A DNA stretch of 64,000 nucleotides, from positions 186,001-250,000 of the forward strand of contig NZ_CAJHCP010000004.1 of the NCBI RefSeq assembly GCF_904848625.1, given 5' to 3'. The notes below the pieces were generated by a model. It had not been told where the DNA came from. It saw only the letters and a program-made list of their open reading frames with translations, and made no database searches. The position numbers and the translations under genes were made by a program. This document shows positions 1-9,616 of the stretch, in pieces. Source of the stretch: Paraburkholderia metrosideri. Its GTDB lineage: Bacteria > Pseudomonadota > Gammaproteobacteria > Burkholderiales > Burkholderiaceae. Position 1 is the first letter of the stretch. Each line of letters starts with the position of its first letter.

Positions 1-45
1 CTGTTGTCGCTCAACTGTTCCCTTGGCGCCGCCTGCGATCTCCCG

Positions 46-3000
46 TCACGCTCTCTCGAGCGCCGCCATCTCCCGCACGATCACCAGCAGCATCGACAGA
101 CTCGCCCCGCCGGTGGCCCGCAAATCAGCCAGCAATCGCGCATAGCGTTCGAGTTGCGCGCCCCGTTTATCGCGCCACGCTTGCACCAGCGTATCGGGTG
201 TCGATGCATCGTCGGCATGGGCCAATGCGCTCGTCGTCAACGCGCGTTTCAGCCGCGCGAGTTCGGCCAGCGCCGACGCGCGCGCCAGCATGTCCCAATG
301 CGTAGGCGCCGGCAATGCCGCCGCGCGTTCGCTGATCCAGCTGTAGTTCAGCAGCGTGCCAAGCTCGAAATACACGCCTGCCACGAGTTCCAGACTGCGG
401 CGACACGTCGACGCCACTTCCGCAATATCGAGCAATGCCGCCGATATCTCGCCGCTCGCAATCCGCACAGCCAGTTCGCTGTCCACGCCTGCGTCGACGA
501 ACACGCGCTGCCGCTCCGATAGCGCTTCGAGATCGGCGGCCGGCAGAAGCGCGGGCCATTGCGGCGCGAGGCGTTGCGCAGCGTCGCGGCAACGCGCGAG
601 CAAAGCTGGCACGTCGTCACCGACCGCACCCGACTGCAATTGCCGCAGGAACCACAGCGCCGAACGTTCGACCAGCCGCGCGACTTCGACGAACATGCGG
701 GCCTGCACATCGTCGGCGACGCGATTGTCGAGCGCGTCGATACTGCGCCAGACGTCGTCCAGATCGAACACGTCGCGCGCCATGATGCAGGCGCGCACGA
801 TGTCGCCGGGCTGTGCATCGGTTTCCTCCATCAGCCGATGCACGAACTCGCAACCGACGCGATTGACCAGCGCATTCGTCAAATGCGTCGCGAGAATTTC
901 GCGGCGCAACGGGTGACGCTGCATCGGTTCGCTGAAGCGCTGCCGCAGCGGCTTCGGAAAATACTCGACCAGCATGTCGCTGACCAGCGGGTCTTCCGGC
1001 ATCGACGATTCGAGCAGGGCGTCGTACAGCCACATCTTGCTATACGCCAGCAGCACCGCCCGCTCGGGCGTCGTCAAGCCTTGCCTGGCCGCCTGACGTT
1101 CGGCAACTTCTTCATCGGTCGGGAGAAATTCGATCACGCGGTTCAAACGCCCTGCGCGTTCGAGATAGCGCATCAGCCGCGTTTCGGCATCGAGCAATTC
1201 AACGCCATAACGGCCCGCAATCGACAGCGCCTGGGTCTGGTAATAGTTGTCCTGCAAGACCAGCAGCCCTACTTCGTCGGTCATTTCCGCGAGCAGCACA
1301 TTGCGCTGCTTGGAGGTCATCTCGCCATCGGAGACGACCAGCCCTAGCAGGATCTTGATGTTCACTTCATGGTCCGAGCAATCGACGCCGGCGGAGTTAT
1401 CGATTGCATCGGTATTGATGCGCCCGCCGCGCTGCGCGAATTCAATGCGCCCGAGTTGAGTCAGACCAAGATTGCCGCCTTCTGCCACCACCTTGCAGCG
1501 CAGGTCGGCACCGTTGACGCGAATCGCGTCATTCGCCCGATCGCCCACCTGCAGATGCGTTTCGCGGCTCGCCTTGACATAGGTGCCAATGCCGCCGTTA
1601 TAAAGCAGATCGACCGGTGCCTGAAAAATCGCCCGCATCAACTCGGCCGGCGACAGCGCGGCAGCGTTGCTGCCGAGTACCGCCTGCACCGCCGGCGACA
1701 ACGGAATCGTCTTGGCGCTGCGCGGAAATACGCCGCCGCCCGCCGAGATCAACGACGGATCGTAATCGGCCCAACTGGACCGGTCGAGAATAAACAGCCG
1801 CCCGCGTTCGGCGAGACTGACCGCGGGATCGGGATTCGGGTCGAGAAAAATATGCCGGTGATCGAATGCCGCCACCAGTTTGATGTGGGGCGACAGCAGC
1901 ATGCCATTACCAAACACGTCGCCCGACATATCGCCTACGCCGACTACCGTGAAGTCCATGGTCTGCGTATCGACGCCCATCTCGCGGAAATGCCGTTTGA
2001 CCGACTCCCAGGCGCCGCGCGCGGTAATCGCCATTTTCTTGTGGTCGTAGCCGACCGAACCGCCCGATGCAAACGCGTCGTCCAGCCAGAAGCCATATTC
2101 CTGCGAGATCGCGTTCGCATAGTCGGAGAAGGTGGCCGTGCCCTTGTCGGCGGCGACCACGAGATACGGGTCGTCGGGATCGTGGCGCACCACGTCGGGC
2201 GGCGGCACGACGGCCGTGCCGGCGAGGTTATCGGTCAAATCGAGCAGGCCGCGCAGGAAGGTCTGATAACACGCGACGCCTTCGCGTATCCACGCATCGC
2301 GCTCGCTTTGCGGCGGCGGATTCTTCACGACGAAGCCGCCCTTCGAGCCGACCGGCACGATCACCACATTCTTCACCATCTGCGCTTTCATCAGGCCGAG
2401 TACTTCCGTGCGGAAGTCTTCACGCCGATCCGACCAGCGCAGTCCGCCACGCGCCACACGTCCGCCCCGCAGATGCACGCCTTCCACGCGCGGCGAGTAC
2501 ACCCATATCTCGAACATCGGTTTAGGCTCGGGCAAACCGGGCACGTTGGCGGGATCGAACTTGAATGACAGATATGGCTTCGGATGACCGTCCGCATCGT
2601 AGCGATAGTAGTTCGTGCGTTTCGTTGCCTTGATGACGCCGAGAAACTGCCGCAGTATGCGGTCCTCGTCCAGGTTCGGCACCTGATCGAGTGCGCTGTC
2701 GATGGTGTGCAACCAGCCGTCGACGCGCGCTTCGCGGGTGTCGCCGAACACCGGATCGAAGCGCGCGATGAACAGTTCGACCAGCATCCGTGCAATGGCC
2801 GGATTACCGGTTACGGCACGCTCGATATACGCATCGCTGAACGTCGATCCCACCTGACGCAAATACTTCGCATACGCGCGCAATATCGTCACCTCGCGCG
2901 CATTCAATTGCGCACGCAGTACAAGGCGATTGAAATCGTCGCTTTCAATCGTGCCGGTCCATACCTGCTCGAAGGCTTCTTCAAAGAGATCTTTGACACG

Positions 3001-4884
3001 CTCTATATCGAACTCGGCATCGTCCGCGAGTTCGAGGCCGAAGTCGTGAATCCAGGCAGGCGTCGCGTCCAGTGCTTCGATCAGATAGGGCCGTTCTTCA
3101 TCGACGCGCACGCCGAGATGTTCGAGCATCGGCAAGCTGCGCGACAACGCGATCGGCGAACCCGTGCGATACACCTTGAAGCGGAACGCGCGCGGCCCCG
3201 ATTCGATCGGACGATACAGGTTCATGGCAAGCCGTTCACTGCCCTGCACGCGTTCGATCAGTTCGATATCGCGCACCGCCGTGCGGGCCGGATAATCGTC
3301 GCGATATCCCGCCGGAAACGAATCGCCGTAGTGCTGCAACAGGCGATTACCCTGCTCTTCTCCGTACGCATCGAGCAATGCATCGGCGAGATCGTCCTGC
3401 CAGCGGCGCGCGACCTGCACGAGCCTTGCTTCGAGTTCGCGGGTGTCGACATGGGGTATGCCGCCCGGCTTTGCATGAACGACGAAGTGAATGCGCGCGA
3501 GGGTCGATTCCGACAATAACGGCGTGAACTCGACGCTTTCTCCGTTGAATGCGTCGGTGAGAAGATTGGCAATCCGTTGCCGTAAATCGGTGTTGTACTT
3601 GTCACGCGGTACGAACACCAGACACGACACGAAGCGTCCAAAACGATCGCGCCGCACGAATAACCGGGTGCGCTGATGCTCCTGCAAACGCAATACGCCA
3701 AGCGCGATTTCATAAAGCTGGTCTTCGTCGGCCTGAAAGAGTTCATCGCGCGGATAGGTTTCCAGCACCGTCACCAGCGATTTCGCCAAATGACCTTTTG
3801 GCAGGAAACCGGCCCGTCTCACGATATTTGCGCATTTGCGCCGCACGATCGGAATTTCCACCGCCGACACGAAATACGCAGTCGACGTATACAGCCCGAT
3901 GAAGCGCCGCTCGCCGCTCACCTTGCCGTCCGCGCCGGTCAGCTTGATGCCGACATAGTCGAGATAGCCCGGACGGTGCACGGTGGCACGCGCATTCGCC
4001 TTGGTCAGAAAAATCGGCGACACACTCGCAATCACTTCCGCAGCGGCAGGCGGCAGCGCGGTGAGTTCAGTGCTGCCGACAGGCCGCAACGCGTCGCGCA
4101 AAATGCCGAGCCCGGAACCCGGCACCGCGCGCAAACCGTACCCGCCATCGTGCTGCACCAGATCGTAGTCGCGCTGGCCGAGAAAGGTGAAGTGATCGGC
4201 CACCATCCAGTCGAGAAATGCGCGGGCTTCCACGCCGTCTGCGCCAGCGTCGCCGGCCTTCATGTTCTTGCTGGTGGTGCGCGCGAGTTCGACGATCTTC
4301 GGCCAGTCCTCGACCGCTGCACGCACGTCGCCCAGCACCTTCGCGATACCGTCGCGCAGCGCGTCGAGCTTCGCGGCGTCGCCGCAACGATCGACTTCGA
4401 AATGGATAAACGACGTCAGATGCGAACGCGTGTCGGCGGCTTCTTCCGCGCCCTGGCTCACGCGCTCGATGCTGCCATCCGCGCCGCGCCAGATGCGGAA
4501 CACGGGGTGCACGACCGAATGCAGCGCGAGCCCCTGCCCGTTCACCGCCATCGAAACGGAATCGACCAGAAACGGCATGTCGTCGTTGACGATCTCGATC
4601 ACCGTGTGATCGGAATGCCAGCCATGCTGTTCGAGGATCGGGTTATAGACACGCAACCGTTGAGCGCCAGCCACGAAGCGCTGCGCGGTTTGCCAGTGCG
4701 CGAGCGCCGCGCCGTAGAGGTCGGCGATGGAGCGGCTTTGCAGATCGTCGGCATCGACGAAATCGTAGTAGTGCCGCAGAAAGGGTTCAACGACGTTGAA
4801 GGTCGGCTCAGGCAACCGCCCACGCGCAAATTCGACGACATCGTTCAGCAGGTGCGTGACGGCTTCTTCGTTCTTTGCTTGCAT
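46..4884 (-). CDS. gdhB: NAD-specific glutamate dehydrogenase, large (180-kDa) type
   Basis: Predicted cytosolic enzyme that deaminates glutamate to 2-oxoglutarate with NAD+, a catabolic route feeding the TCA cycle. The length of about 1612 residues fits the large GDH family of proteobacteria and actinobacteria: a long N-terminal regulatory part with ACT-like segments, a central catalytic domain and a helical C-terminal part. The glycine/lysine-rich substrate site with MVKNVVIVPVGSKGGF lies near residue 845. The frame can be extended to a GTG at 4896, but GGAG overlapping that GTG sits 6 nt before the ATG at 4884, giving MQAKNEEAV. It appears monocistronic, and nothing in its upstream 150 bases suggests a specific regulator. 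Family assignment is firm. Confidence 0.95.
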   Translation of the reverse strand: MQAKNEEAVTHLLNDVVEFARGRLPEPTFNVVEPFLRHYYDFVDADDLQSRSIADLYGAALAHWQTAQRFVAGAQRLRVYNPILEQHGWHSDHTVIEIVNDDMPFLVDSVSMAVNGQGLALHSVVHPVFRIWRGADGSIERVSQGAEEAADTRSHLTSFIHFEVDRCGDAAKLDALRDGIAKVLGDVRAAVEDWPKIVELARTTSKNMKAGDAGADGVEARAFLDWMVADHFTFLGQRDYDLVQHDGGYGLRAVPGSGLGILRDALRPVGSTELTALPPAAAEVIASVSPIFLTKANARATVHRPGYLDYVGIKLTGADGKVSGERRFIGLYTSTAYFVSAVEIPIVRRKCANIVRRAGFLPKGHLAKSLVTVLETYPRDELFQADEDQLYEIALGVLRLQEHQRTRLFVRRDRFGRFVSCLVFVPRDKYNTDLRQRIANLLTDAFNGESVEFTPLLSESTLARIHFVVHAKPGGIPHVDTRELEARLVQVARRWQDDLADALLDAYGEEQGNRLLQHYGDSFPAGYRDDYPARTAVRDIELIERVQGSERLAMNLYRPIESGPRAFRFKVYRTGSPIALSRSLPMLEHLGVRVDEERPYLIEALDATPAWIHDFGLELADDAEFDIERVKDLFEEAFEQVWTGTIESDDFNRLVLRAQLNAREVTILRAYAKYLRQVGSTFSDAYIERAVTGNPAIARMLVELFIARFDPVFGDTREARVDGWLHTIDSALDQVPNLDEDRILRQFLGVIKATKRTNYYRYDADGHPKPYLSFKFDPANVPGLPEPKPMFEIWVYSPRVEGVHLRGGRVARGGLRWSDRREDFRTEVLGLMKAQMVKNVVIVPVGSKGGFVVKNPPPQSERDAWIREGVACYQTFLRGLLDLTDNLAGTAVVPPPDVVRHDPDDPYLVVAADKGTATFSDYANAISQEYGFWLDDAFASGGSVGYDHKKMAITARGAWESVKRHFREMGVDTQTMDFTVVGVGDMSGDVFGNGMLLSPHIKLVAAFDHRHIFLDPNPDPAVSLAERGRLFILDRSSWADYDPSLISAGGGVFPRSAKTIPLSPAVQAVLGSNAAALSPAELMRAIFQAPVDLLYNGGIGTYVKASRETHLQVGDRANDAIRVNGADLRCKVVAEGGNLGLTQLGRIEFAQRGGRINTDAIDNSAGVDCSDHEVNIKILLGLVVSDGEMTSKQRNVLLAEMTDEVGLLVLQDNYYQTQALSIAGRYGVELLDAETRLMRYLERAGRLNRVIEFLPTDEEVAERQAARQGLTTPERAVLLAYSKMWLYDALLESSMPEDPLVSDMLVEYFPKPLRQRFSEPMQRHPLRREILATHLTNALVNRVGCEFVHRLMEETDAQPGDIVRACIMARDVFDLDDVWRSIDALDNRVADDVQARMFVEVARLVERSALWFLRQLQSGAVGDDVPALLARCRDAAQRLAPQWPALLPAADLEALSERQRVFVDAGVDSELAVRIASGEISAALLDIAEVASTCRRSLELVAGVYFELGTLLNYSWISERAAALPAPTHWDMLARASALAELARLKRALTTSALAHADDASTPDTLVQAWRDKRGAQLERYARLLADLRATGGASLSMLLVIVREMAALERA

Positions 4885-5043
4885 CATCAACTCCACGGCG
4901 GGTGGCTATGGCAGGTACCGCTTGATTCGCATGCATCGTCTGAACGGGATTATGCGCCTGCTGCCTGCCATGCGACCGGAGCACGCTGCCAGGTTATACC
5001 CGTTGAAGATTGCCGCGCTGTGACCGCATGGTGATCAGCCCGC

Positions 5044-5826
5044 TTAGCTCACGCCCCTGCGCACGCCGTGCGCCTGCGGGTCGGCCAGCCAGGCGCGGAC
5101 CTGCTCGCTGGTCCATGCGGGGTCGTCATGCGGCAGGTCGTGGCCGGCCCACGCATGCTCGCGATGCTCGCCCCCCCACGCCGCCGCGAGCTTCGTCGAG
5201 CACGCCGGATTGACCAGCTTGTCCGCGCGGGACGAAAGAATCAGCAGCGGGCACGGCGGTTTCGCTGCCGCCGCGGCAAACCGCGCGGCGGCCCACAGCT
5301 GACGCAGCGCATTGCCCCGGCTCACTGGTGCGCTGCGGCGAATCTCGCTCCACGCGTCGAGATCGGCGCCCAGTGAGTCGGTGTTGTTACAGGTCAGCCG
5401 ATGAATCTCGCGCTCGGCGCGCGGCGCGTCACGCCAGTGGGCCGCCACCTCCATCAACCCCGGCCACGCCGAAGGACGCAGCCGTTCCTGCGGGCGGCTG
5501 AACGGCCGCATGCTGGTATTGATCAACACGAGCCGCTCGATTTCAGCGGGATACCGTTGCGCCCAGTCGGTCGCGACCATTGCGCCGAGCGACATCGCCA
5601 GCACGCAAAACGGGCCGGACGCGCCCGATTGCACCGCAGCATCGCGGACGAACCCGACCATGCCCGCGACCGCGGACGGTGCGCGCCCATGCGCAAACTC
5701 GCCGTTGCCCGGCAGATCGAGCAACAGCAACTCGCCGCTGCCGAGCGCCTCGCGCAGCACCTCGGGCAAGCGGCCCCAGTGACGCGTTTCGCGCGTCAGC
5801 CCGCGCAGCAGAATCCACGTGCTCAC
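5044..5826 (-). CDS. alpha/beta hydrolase
   Basis: A 260-residue alpha/beta-hydrolase-fold protein, probably a cytosolic esterase or thioesterase-like enzyme of unknown substrate. The oxyanion strand LLLLDLPGNG is near residue 35 and the nucleophile elbow AMSLGAM near residue 98 places serine in the expected turn. The small residue before Met differs from the classical GxSxG, giving A-M-S-L-G. A late Asp (near SSRADKLV) and the late His (WAGHDLPHDD) complete a plausible triad. It begins with GTG, which overlaps the TGA of the upstream peptidase gene as GTGA, so the two are co-transcribed and translationally coupled. The paired peptidase hints at release or processing of a short peptide or ester substrate, but this is only inference. 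Confidence 0.85.
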   Translation of the reverse strand: MSTWILLRGLTRETRHWGRLPEVLREALGSGELLLLDLPGNGEFAHGRAPSAVAGMVGFVRDAAVQSGASGPFCVLAMSLGAMVATDWAQRYPAEIERLVLINTSMRPFSRPQERLRPSAWPGLMEVAAHWRDAPRAEREIHRLTCNNTDSLGADLDAWSEIRRSAPVSRGNALRQLWAAARFAAAAAKPPCPLLILSSRADKLVNPACSTKLAAAWGGEHREHAWAGHDLPHDDPAWTSEQVRAWLADPQAHGVRRGVS

Positions 5827-6857
5827 GCGACCACCGGGCTATACCAATGGTCGATTGCGCTTTGCAGCAGTTGCTCGCGGCGATTGCCCAGCGGCAACCA
5901 GCGCTGCGAAGAAAACGCGGCGCGCGCCAGAAAGTCGAACAGATTCGCATGACGCCGCAACACGCGTGCGGTGCGATGCGCCTTGACCGGATTGAACATG
6001 CCCTGACGTGAGAACAACTGCCGCGGGTTTTTCTTGATCCACAGCCACGAGCCGAGTTCGAGGGTCATCGGCAGAAAGATGCTGGAGGCAGGGGCGCGGT
6101 CGTAGGCGAAATCCCATAGATCGCCGTGCAACAGGTACTGATGGCTCTGCGGCTCGAACGCGTAGCCATGATGCGGATGCGCGCGTTCGAACATGTTTTT
6201 CAGCACGTACATTTCCGGCAGATGGGGCATCAGCTTGCGGGTTCGCGCATACGGAAACCAGATGCTGTCGCGCCAGCCGTAACCCGAATGACAGTCGAGC
6301 GCGATACTCAAAGGACGGCTGGCCAGTTGCGTTTCGACCACCTGCAGCAGCGCAGCGGCCTCCGCTTCCATCGGACTGCCCTCACGGCCTCGATACCACG
6401 GCAGCCACGCGCCGACGCGCTGACCGCCCGCAAGCGGAGGCACCCGTTCGTCGGCGTTCTGCGGCGCGTTGCGCATCAGGTCGACGCCGTTCGGATTGGA
6501 GCGTGTCGACGCCCACATTCCGCCGGGGTTGACGATCGGAACGAAGATCAGCCGGATGGATTGCAGTTCGCGCACCAGCAGTTCGTCCCATTCGAGCCGC
6601 GCGAGCAGCGCGCGCATGTAGTCGAGCACGAGTTGCGAGCCAATCCGTTCGAGTCCGTGGATGCCGCCGAAAAACCCGATGGCCGGCGCGAGCGGATCGG
6701 TCGAACCGATGCTCGCGGTGTACACGGCGAAATTCCGCCCCCGCACCGAGGTTTCGCAGGCGGTGTGGATTTCGAAGCTGGCGCTGCCCTGGTCGAGGAT
6801 CGATTTGAGATCTTCGTACTCTGCAAAACTGTCGGGGAGAAAGCTCAAAGGCTTCAT
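5823..6857 (-). CDS. M14-family zinc carboxypeptidase-like protein
   Basis: A predicted metallopeptidase or deacylase of the M14 (carboxypeptidase A-like) superfamily, about 344 residues. The zinc motif HGLE (His-x-x-Glu) lies in GGIHGLERIGS and the third ligand is the His of LDCHSGYG further along. The segment VNPGGMWASTRSNPNGVDLMRN is typical of bacterial M14 proteins, where the Asn/Arg pair binds the substrate carboxylate. There is no signal peptide, so a cytosolic role is likely. The frame extends upstream to a GTG at 6908, but the ATG chosen here starts MKPLSFLPDS and no strong Shine-Dalgarno separates the two options. First gene of a two-gene operon with the downstream hydrolase (4-nt overlap). 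Confidence 0.85.
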   Translation of the reverse strand: MKPLSFLPDSFAEYEDLKSILDQGSASFEIHTACETSVRGRNFAVYTASIGSTDPLAPAIGFFGGIHGLERIGSQLVLDYMRALLARLEWDELLVRELQSIRLIFVPIVNPGGMWASTRSNPNGVDLMRNAPQNADERVPPLAGGQRVGAWLPWYRGREGSPMEAEAAALLQVVETQLASRPLSIALDCHSGYGWRDSIWFPYARTRKLMPHLPEMYVLKNMFERAHPHHGYAFEPQSHQYLLHGDLWDFAYDRAPASSIFLPMTLELGSWLWIKKNPRQLFSRQGMFNPVKAHRTARVLRRHANLFDFLARAAFSSQRWLPLGNRREQLLQSAIDHWYSPVVA

Positions 6858-7263
6858 GACAACGTCGCAAGGAATGGCACGATTATTAGGGACCGCACGC
6901 TGAATCACGCAATATAGCCTGGCTGCGCGCGATCATGCCTGATGGCTTCGAGGCCGTGCGAATCGTGTCATATGGGTGTCATTTGCCGGTCGTCTGCCTG
7001 CCTTTTAGGTGCCTTCTGTGCGTCTTGCTGGCGACGCGGAAACGACACACATAGCGTCAGCGGCGGGGGTGTTTCGTCGCGCCGCTAGCGTGTCGATCGG
7101 GACGCTGCTGGAGCCCGCATTCGCCCGTTCATCCACGCCACAAATTGCCGCATTTCTCCCAACAAAGCCCCTTAACTTTAGTCGCCCAATCTTCAATTCC
7201 CACGTTCTACTGGAATAATCACCGCCTTGCCGCCTTTGGCCGCCTTACTTCCCCCCGTCGTCG
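6858..7263. other. intergenic region between divergent genes
   Basis: About 400 bases that should hold promoters for the peptidase operon (leftward) and the EamA gene (rightward). I see no convincing small gene. The rightward gene has a pyrimidine-rich leader (run of C at 7252-7257) and no Shine-Dalgarno sequence before its ATG. An AT-rich AATAAT at 7214-7219 could be a -10 element. I saw no clear operator palindrome. Confidence 0.4.
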
Positions 7264-8100
7264 ATGGAAACCTTTGTCGTCCTGCTAGTCCTGTTTTCCG
7301 CGCTGCTTCACGCCACCTGGAACGCGTTCCTGCACCTCTCTGAAGACCGGGTCTGGCTGCTCGGCATGATGGCGATTCCGTATATCGCCGTCGGCGCGAT
7401 CGGCGTGATCGTGCTGCCGATGCCCGCGCCGGCTGCATGGCCGTACATCGTCGCGTCGGTGGTGCTGGAATTCGGCTATCTGCTGGCGTTGATCCGCGCG
7501 TATAAGAGCGGCGACTTCGGCCAGATCTATCCGATTGCGCGCGGTCTTTCGCCGATGCTGGTATTCGTCGGCGCCCTGGTGTTCGCGCACGAAGCGCTCA
7601 AGCCGCTCGCGGCGCTAGGCGTGGCGCTGGTGTCGCTCGGGATCATCTCGCTGGCGTTTCGAAGGGGCATGCGTTTCTCCGGCGAGAGCGTGCCGTTCGC
7701 GCTGCTGACCGGGCTGTTCATCTCGGCGTATTCGGTGGTCGACGGAATCGGCGCGCGCGTGGCGGGCAATGGCCTGAGCTACATCATGTGGGTCTATCTG
7801 ATCTGGAATATCCCGCAGTTTCTGCTCGCGTGGCATTGGCGCGGCGGCGCCAAAGGGCTCTTTATCGGCCGCACGGTGGTGCTCAAGGGGATGGCGTCAG
7901 GCGTGCTGGCGCTCAGCGCGTATTGCCTGATTATCGAGGCCTATCGCTATCTGCCTATTGCGATGGTGTCGGCATTGCGCGAAATGAGTTCGATCTTCGC
8001 GGTGCTGATCGGCTGGCTGTTCATGCGCGAAAAGTTGACGCCACGGCGGATCGTGGCATGCGCGCTGGTGACGCTGGGCGCCGTGCTGATCCGCATTTAA
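7264..8100 (+). CDS. EamA/DMT-superfamily inner-membrane transporter
   Basis: A 278-residue integral membrane protein of the drug/metabolite transporter superfamily with two EamA repeats and about ten hydrophobic segments. The first repeat starts at once (METFVVLLVLFSALLHATWNAFLHL) and ends near residue 135. The second begins at FALLTGLFISAYSVVDGIGAR. The family exports amino acids, purines or small metabolites, but the substrate cannot be read from the sequence. The start is the ATG at 7264 although no ribosome-binding site is evident. It converges on the two-component system gene to its right, with only 22 bases between the stops and no obvious terminator. Confidence 0.88.
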   Translation: METFVVLLVLFSALLHATWNAFLHLSEDRVWLLGMMAIPYIAVGAIGVIVLPMPAPAAWPYIVASVVLEFGYLLALIRAYKSGDFGQIYPIARGLSPMLVFVGALVFAHEALKPLAALGVALVSLGIISLAFRRGMRFSGESVPFALLTGLFISAYSVVDGIGARVAGNGLSYIMWVYLIWNIPQFLLAWHWRGGAKGLFIGRTVVLKGMASGVLALSAYCLIIEAYRYLPIAMVSALREMSSIFAVLIGWLFMREKLTPRRIVACALVTLGAVLIRI

Positions 8101-8122
8101 GTGACGCGGCGGCTTTAAAGCG

Positions 8123-9616
8123 TTAAAGCTTCAAATCCGCCGCCGCCGATTTCTCCGTAGTCGGCAGTTCGAAGCGGAACGCCGTACCCGTTCCGTCACG
8201 ATCGAGCAAACGTATCTGGCTGCGATGCAATTGCAGCATCCGCTGCACGATCAGCAGCCCGAGTCCGCCGCCACGATGCGCACCGCTTGCGTTGAACGGG
8301 CGTTCGAACAGACCTTCGCGCTGCGCCACCGGAATACCCGGCCCCGTATCGCTGACGGTGACCGACACCTTGCCGTCCTCGCTCGCCAGATCGACGTCGA
8401 TCGCCCCATCGCGCGGCGTGTGGCGGATCGCGTTGTCGAGCAGGTTGGTCAGCACTCGCTCGATCATGCCCAGGTCGGCGCAAACAGTCGGCAATCGCGG
8501 CGGAATGCCCGCGCGCAACTGGATATGCCGCGCCTCGGCCGGCAACTCGAACTTCTGAAACACATCCTGCACGAGATCGACCAGCGAGAACTGCTCGAAC
8601 ACCGGTTGCACGTTGCCGTGTTCGAGCCGCGCCAGTTCGAATAACGACTGCGCGAGCCGCCCCACCTTGACGCTTTGCGCGAGCGCAATCGCCAGATAAC
8701 GCGAGCGCTCGGTTTCGCCCAGGGTATTGGCCTTCAGCGACAAGGTTTCCAGATAACCATGCAGCGACGTCAATGGCGTGCGCAGGTCGTGCGAAATATT
8801 GGCGATCAGTTCGCGCCGCTGTTGATCCTGCCGCGTCAGCGCGCGCCATTGTTCGCCAATCCGCTTCGCCATCTGCGCGAAGGTGGCTTCGAGTACCGCG
8901 ATCTCGTCGCCCCGCCCGGCTGGCGCGGAGCGCGGCACGCTGGGCTGCGTGTCGGGCTCGCCTTCCGCGTCGAAGCGGCGCATCGCGTCGGTCAGGCGGC
9001 GCAGCGGCCGCGTGATCAACCCGAACGCCGTCAAACCTGCCAGCAGGCCCAACAGCGCAACCAGTGCCATCGACCATAACGTGGTGCGCAACACCGAACT
9101 GGCCGCCACGCGCGCGGCGAGCGCGTCGTGCTCTTCGCCGAGCAGCACTACGTAGATATAGCCGGACGGCGGCTGGCCATTGGTCTGTAGCGGCGCGGCG
9201 CTGAACACCTTCTTGCCGTCGATGCTGCGTGGGTCGTCGCCGAGAATCGGCAGCGCGTCGCCCGCGATAAAGCGCTGGATCGGCGCGAGATCGATCTGTT
9301 CACGCTTGACGTGACCCGCCGGCGCATCATCGCCCTGAATTCGCCCCTGATTGTCGAGCAGATACACCTCGACGCTCGGGTTCACCATCATCAACTGGCC
9401 GAACAACTGACGCACCGCATCAGGCCGCAAACCGTTCGCGTCCATCAGCGTGGTGCGGTGCGCGATATGGTCGGCGAGATTCTTCGACAGGTTCTGCACG
9501 ACTTCCATTTCGTGCAGGTCGCTCGAGCGGATTTGCAGCCACGCCGACGCGCCACAGCACGCGAGCAGCAGCGCGGAAAAGACGAGCGAGAGCCGCTGGG
9601 TCAGCGTCAGATTCAC
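8123..9616 (-). CDS. sensor histidine kinase of an OmpR-type two-component system
   Basis: A 497-residue inner-membrane sensor kinase. TM1 is at about 8-26 and TM2 at about 178-200, enclosing a periplasmic sensing domain of about 150 residues. A HAMP linker follows (ITRPLRRLTDAMRRF), then the dimerisation domain with phospho-acceptor His276 in ISHDLRTPL, and the ATPase domain with N-box LLDNAIRH and glycine boxes DTGPGIP and GGGLGL. The GTG start overlaps the TGA of the response-regulator gene (GTGA), so the two are co-transcribed. The pair faces away from the msrB-dipZ-msrA operon and shares its upstream region. Sensing of periplasmic oxidants or envelope damage is therefore a reasonable but unproven idea. 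Confidence 0.9.
   Translation of the reverse strand: MNLTLTQRLSLVFSALLLACCGASAWLQIRSSDLHEMEVVQNLSKNLADHIAHRTTLMDANGLRPDAVRQLFGQLMMVNPSVEVYLLDNQGRIQGDDAPAGHVKREQIDLAPIQRFIAGDALPILGDDPRSIDGKKVFSAAPLQTNGQPPSGYIYVVLLGEEHDALAARVAASSVLRTTLWSMALVALLGLLAGLTAFGLITRPLRRLTDAMRRFDAEGEPDTQPSVPRSAPAGRGDEIAVLEATFAQMAKRIGEQWRALTRQDQQRRELIANISHDLRTPLTSLHGYLETLSLKANTLGETERSRYLAIALAQSVKVGRLAQSLFELARLEHGNVQPVFEQFSLVDLVQDVFQKFELPAEARHIQLRAGIPPRLPTVCADLGMIERVLTNLLDNAIRHTPRDGAIDVDLASEDGKVSVTVSDTGPGIPVAQREGLFERPFNASGAHRGGGLGLLIVQRMLQLHRSQIRLLDRDGTGTAFRFELPTTEKSAAADLKL

Noticed and set aside
3676-5034. A 452-codon frame on the + strand over the start of gdhB, and similar long + frames at 559-1347 and 1369-2568
   Set aside because: Antisense to a well-supported dehydrogenase; composition is His/Arg-rich and no family is recognisable.
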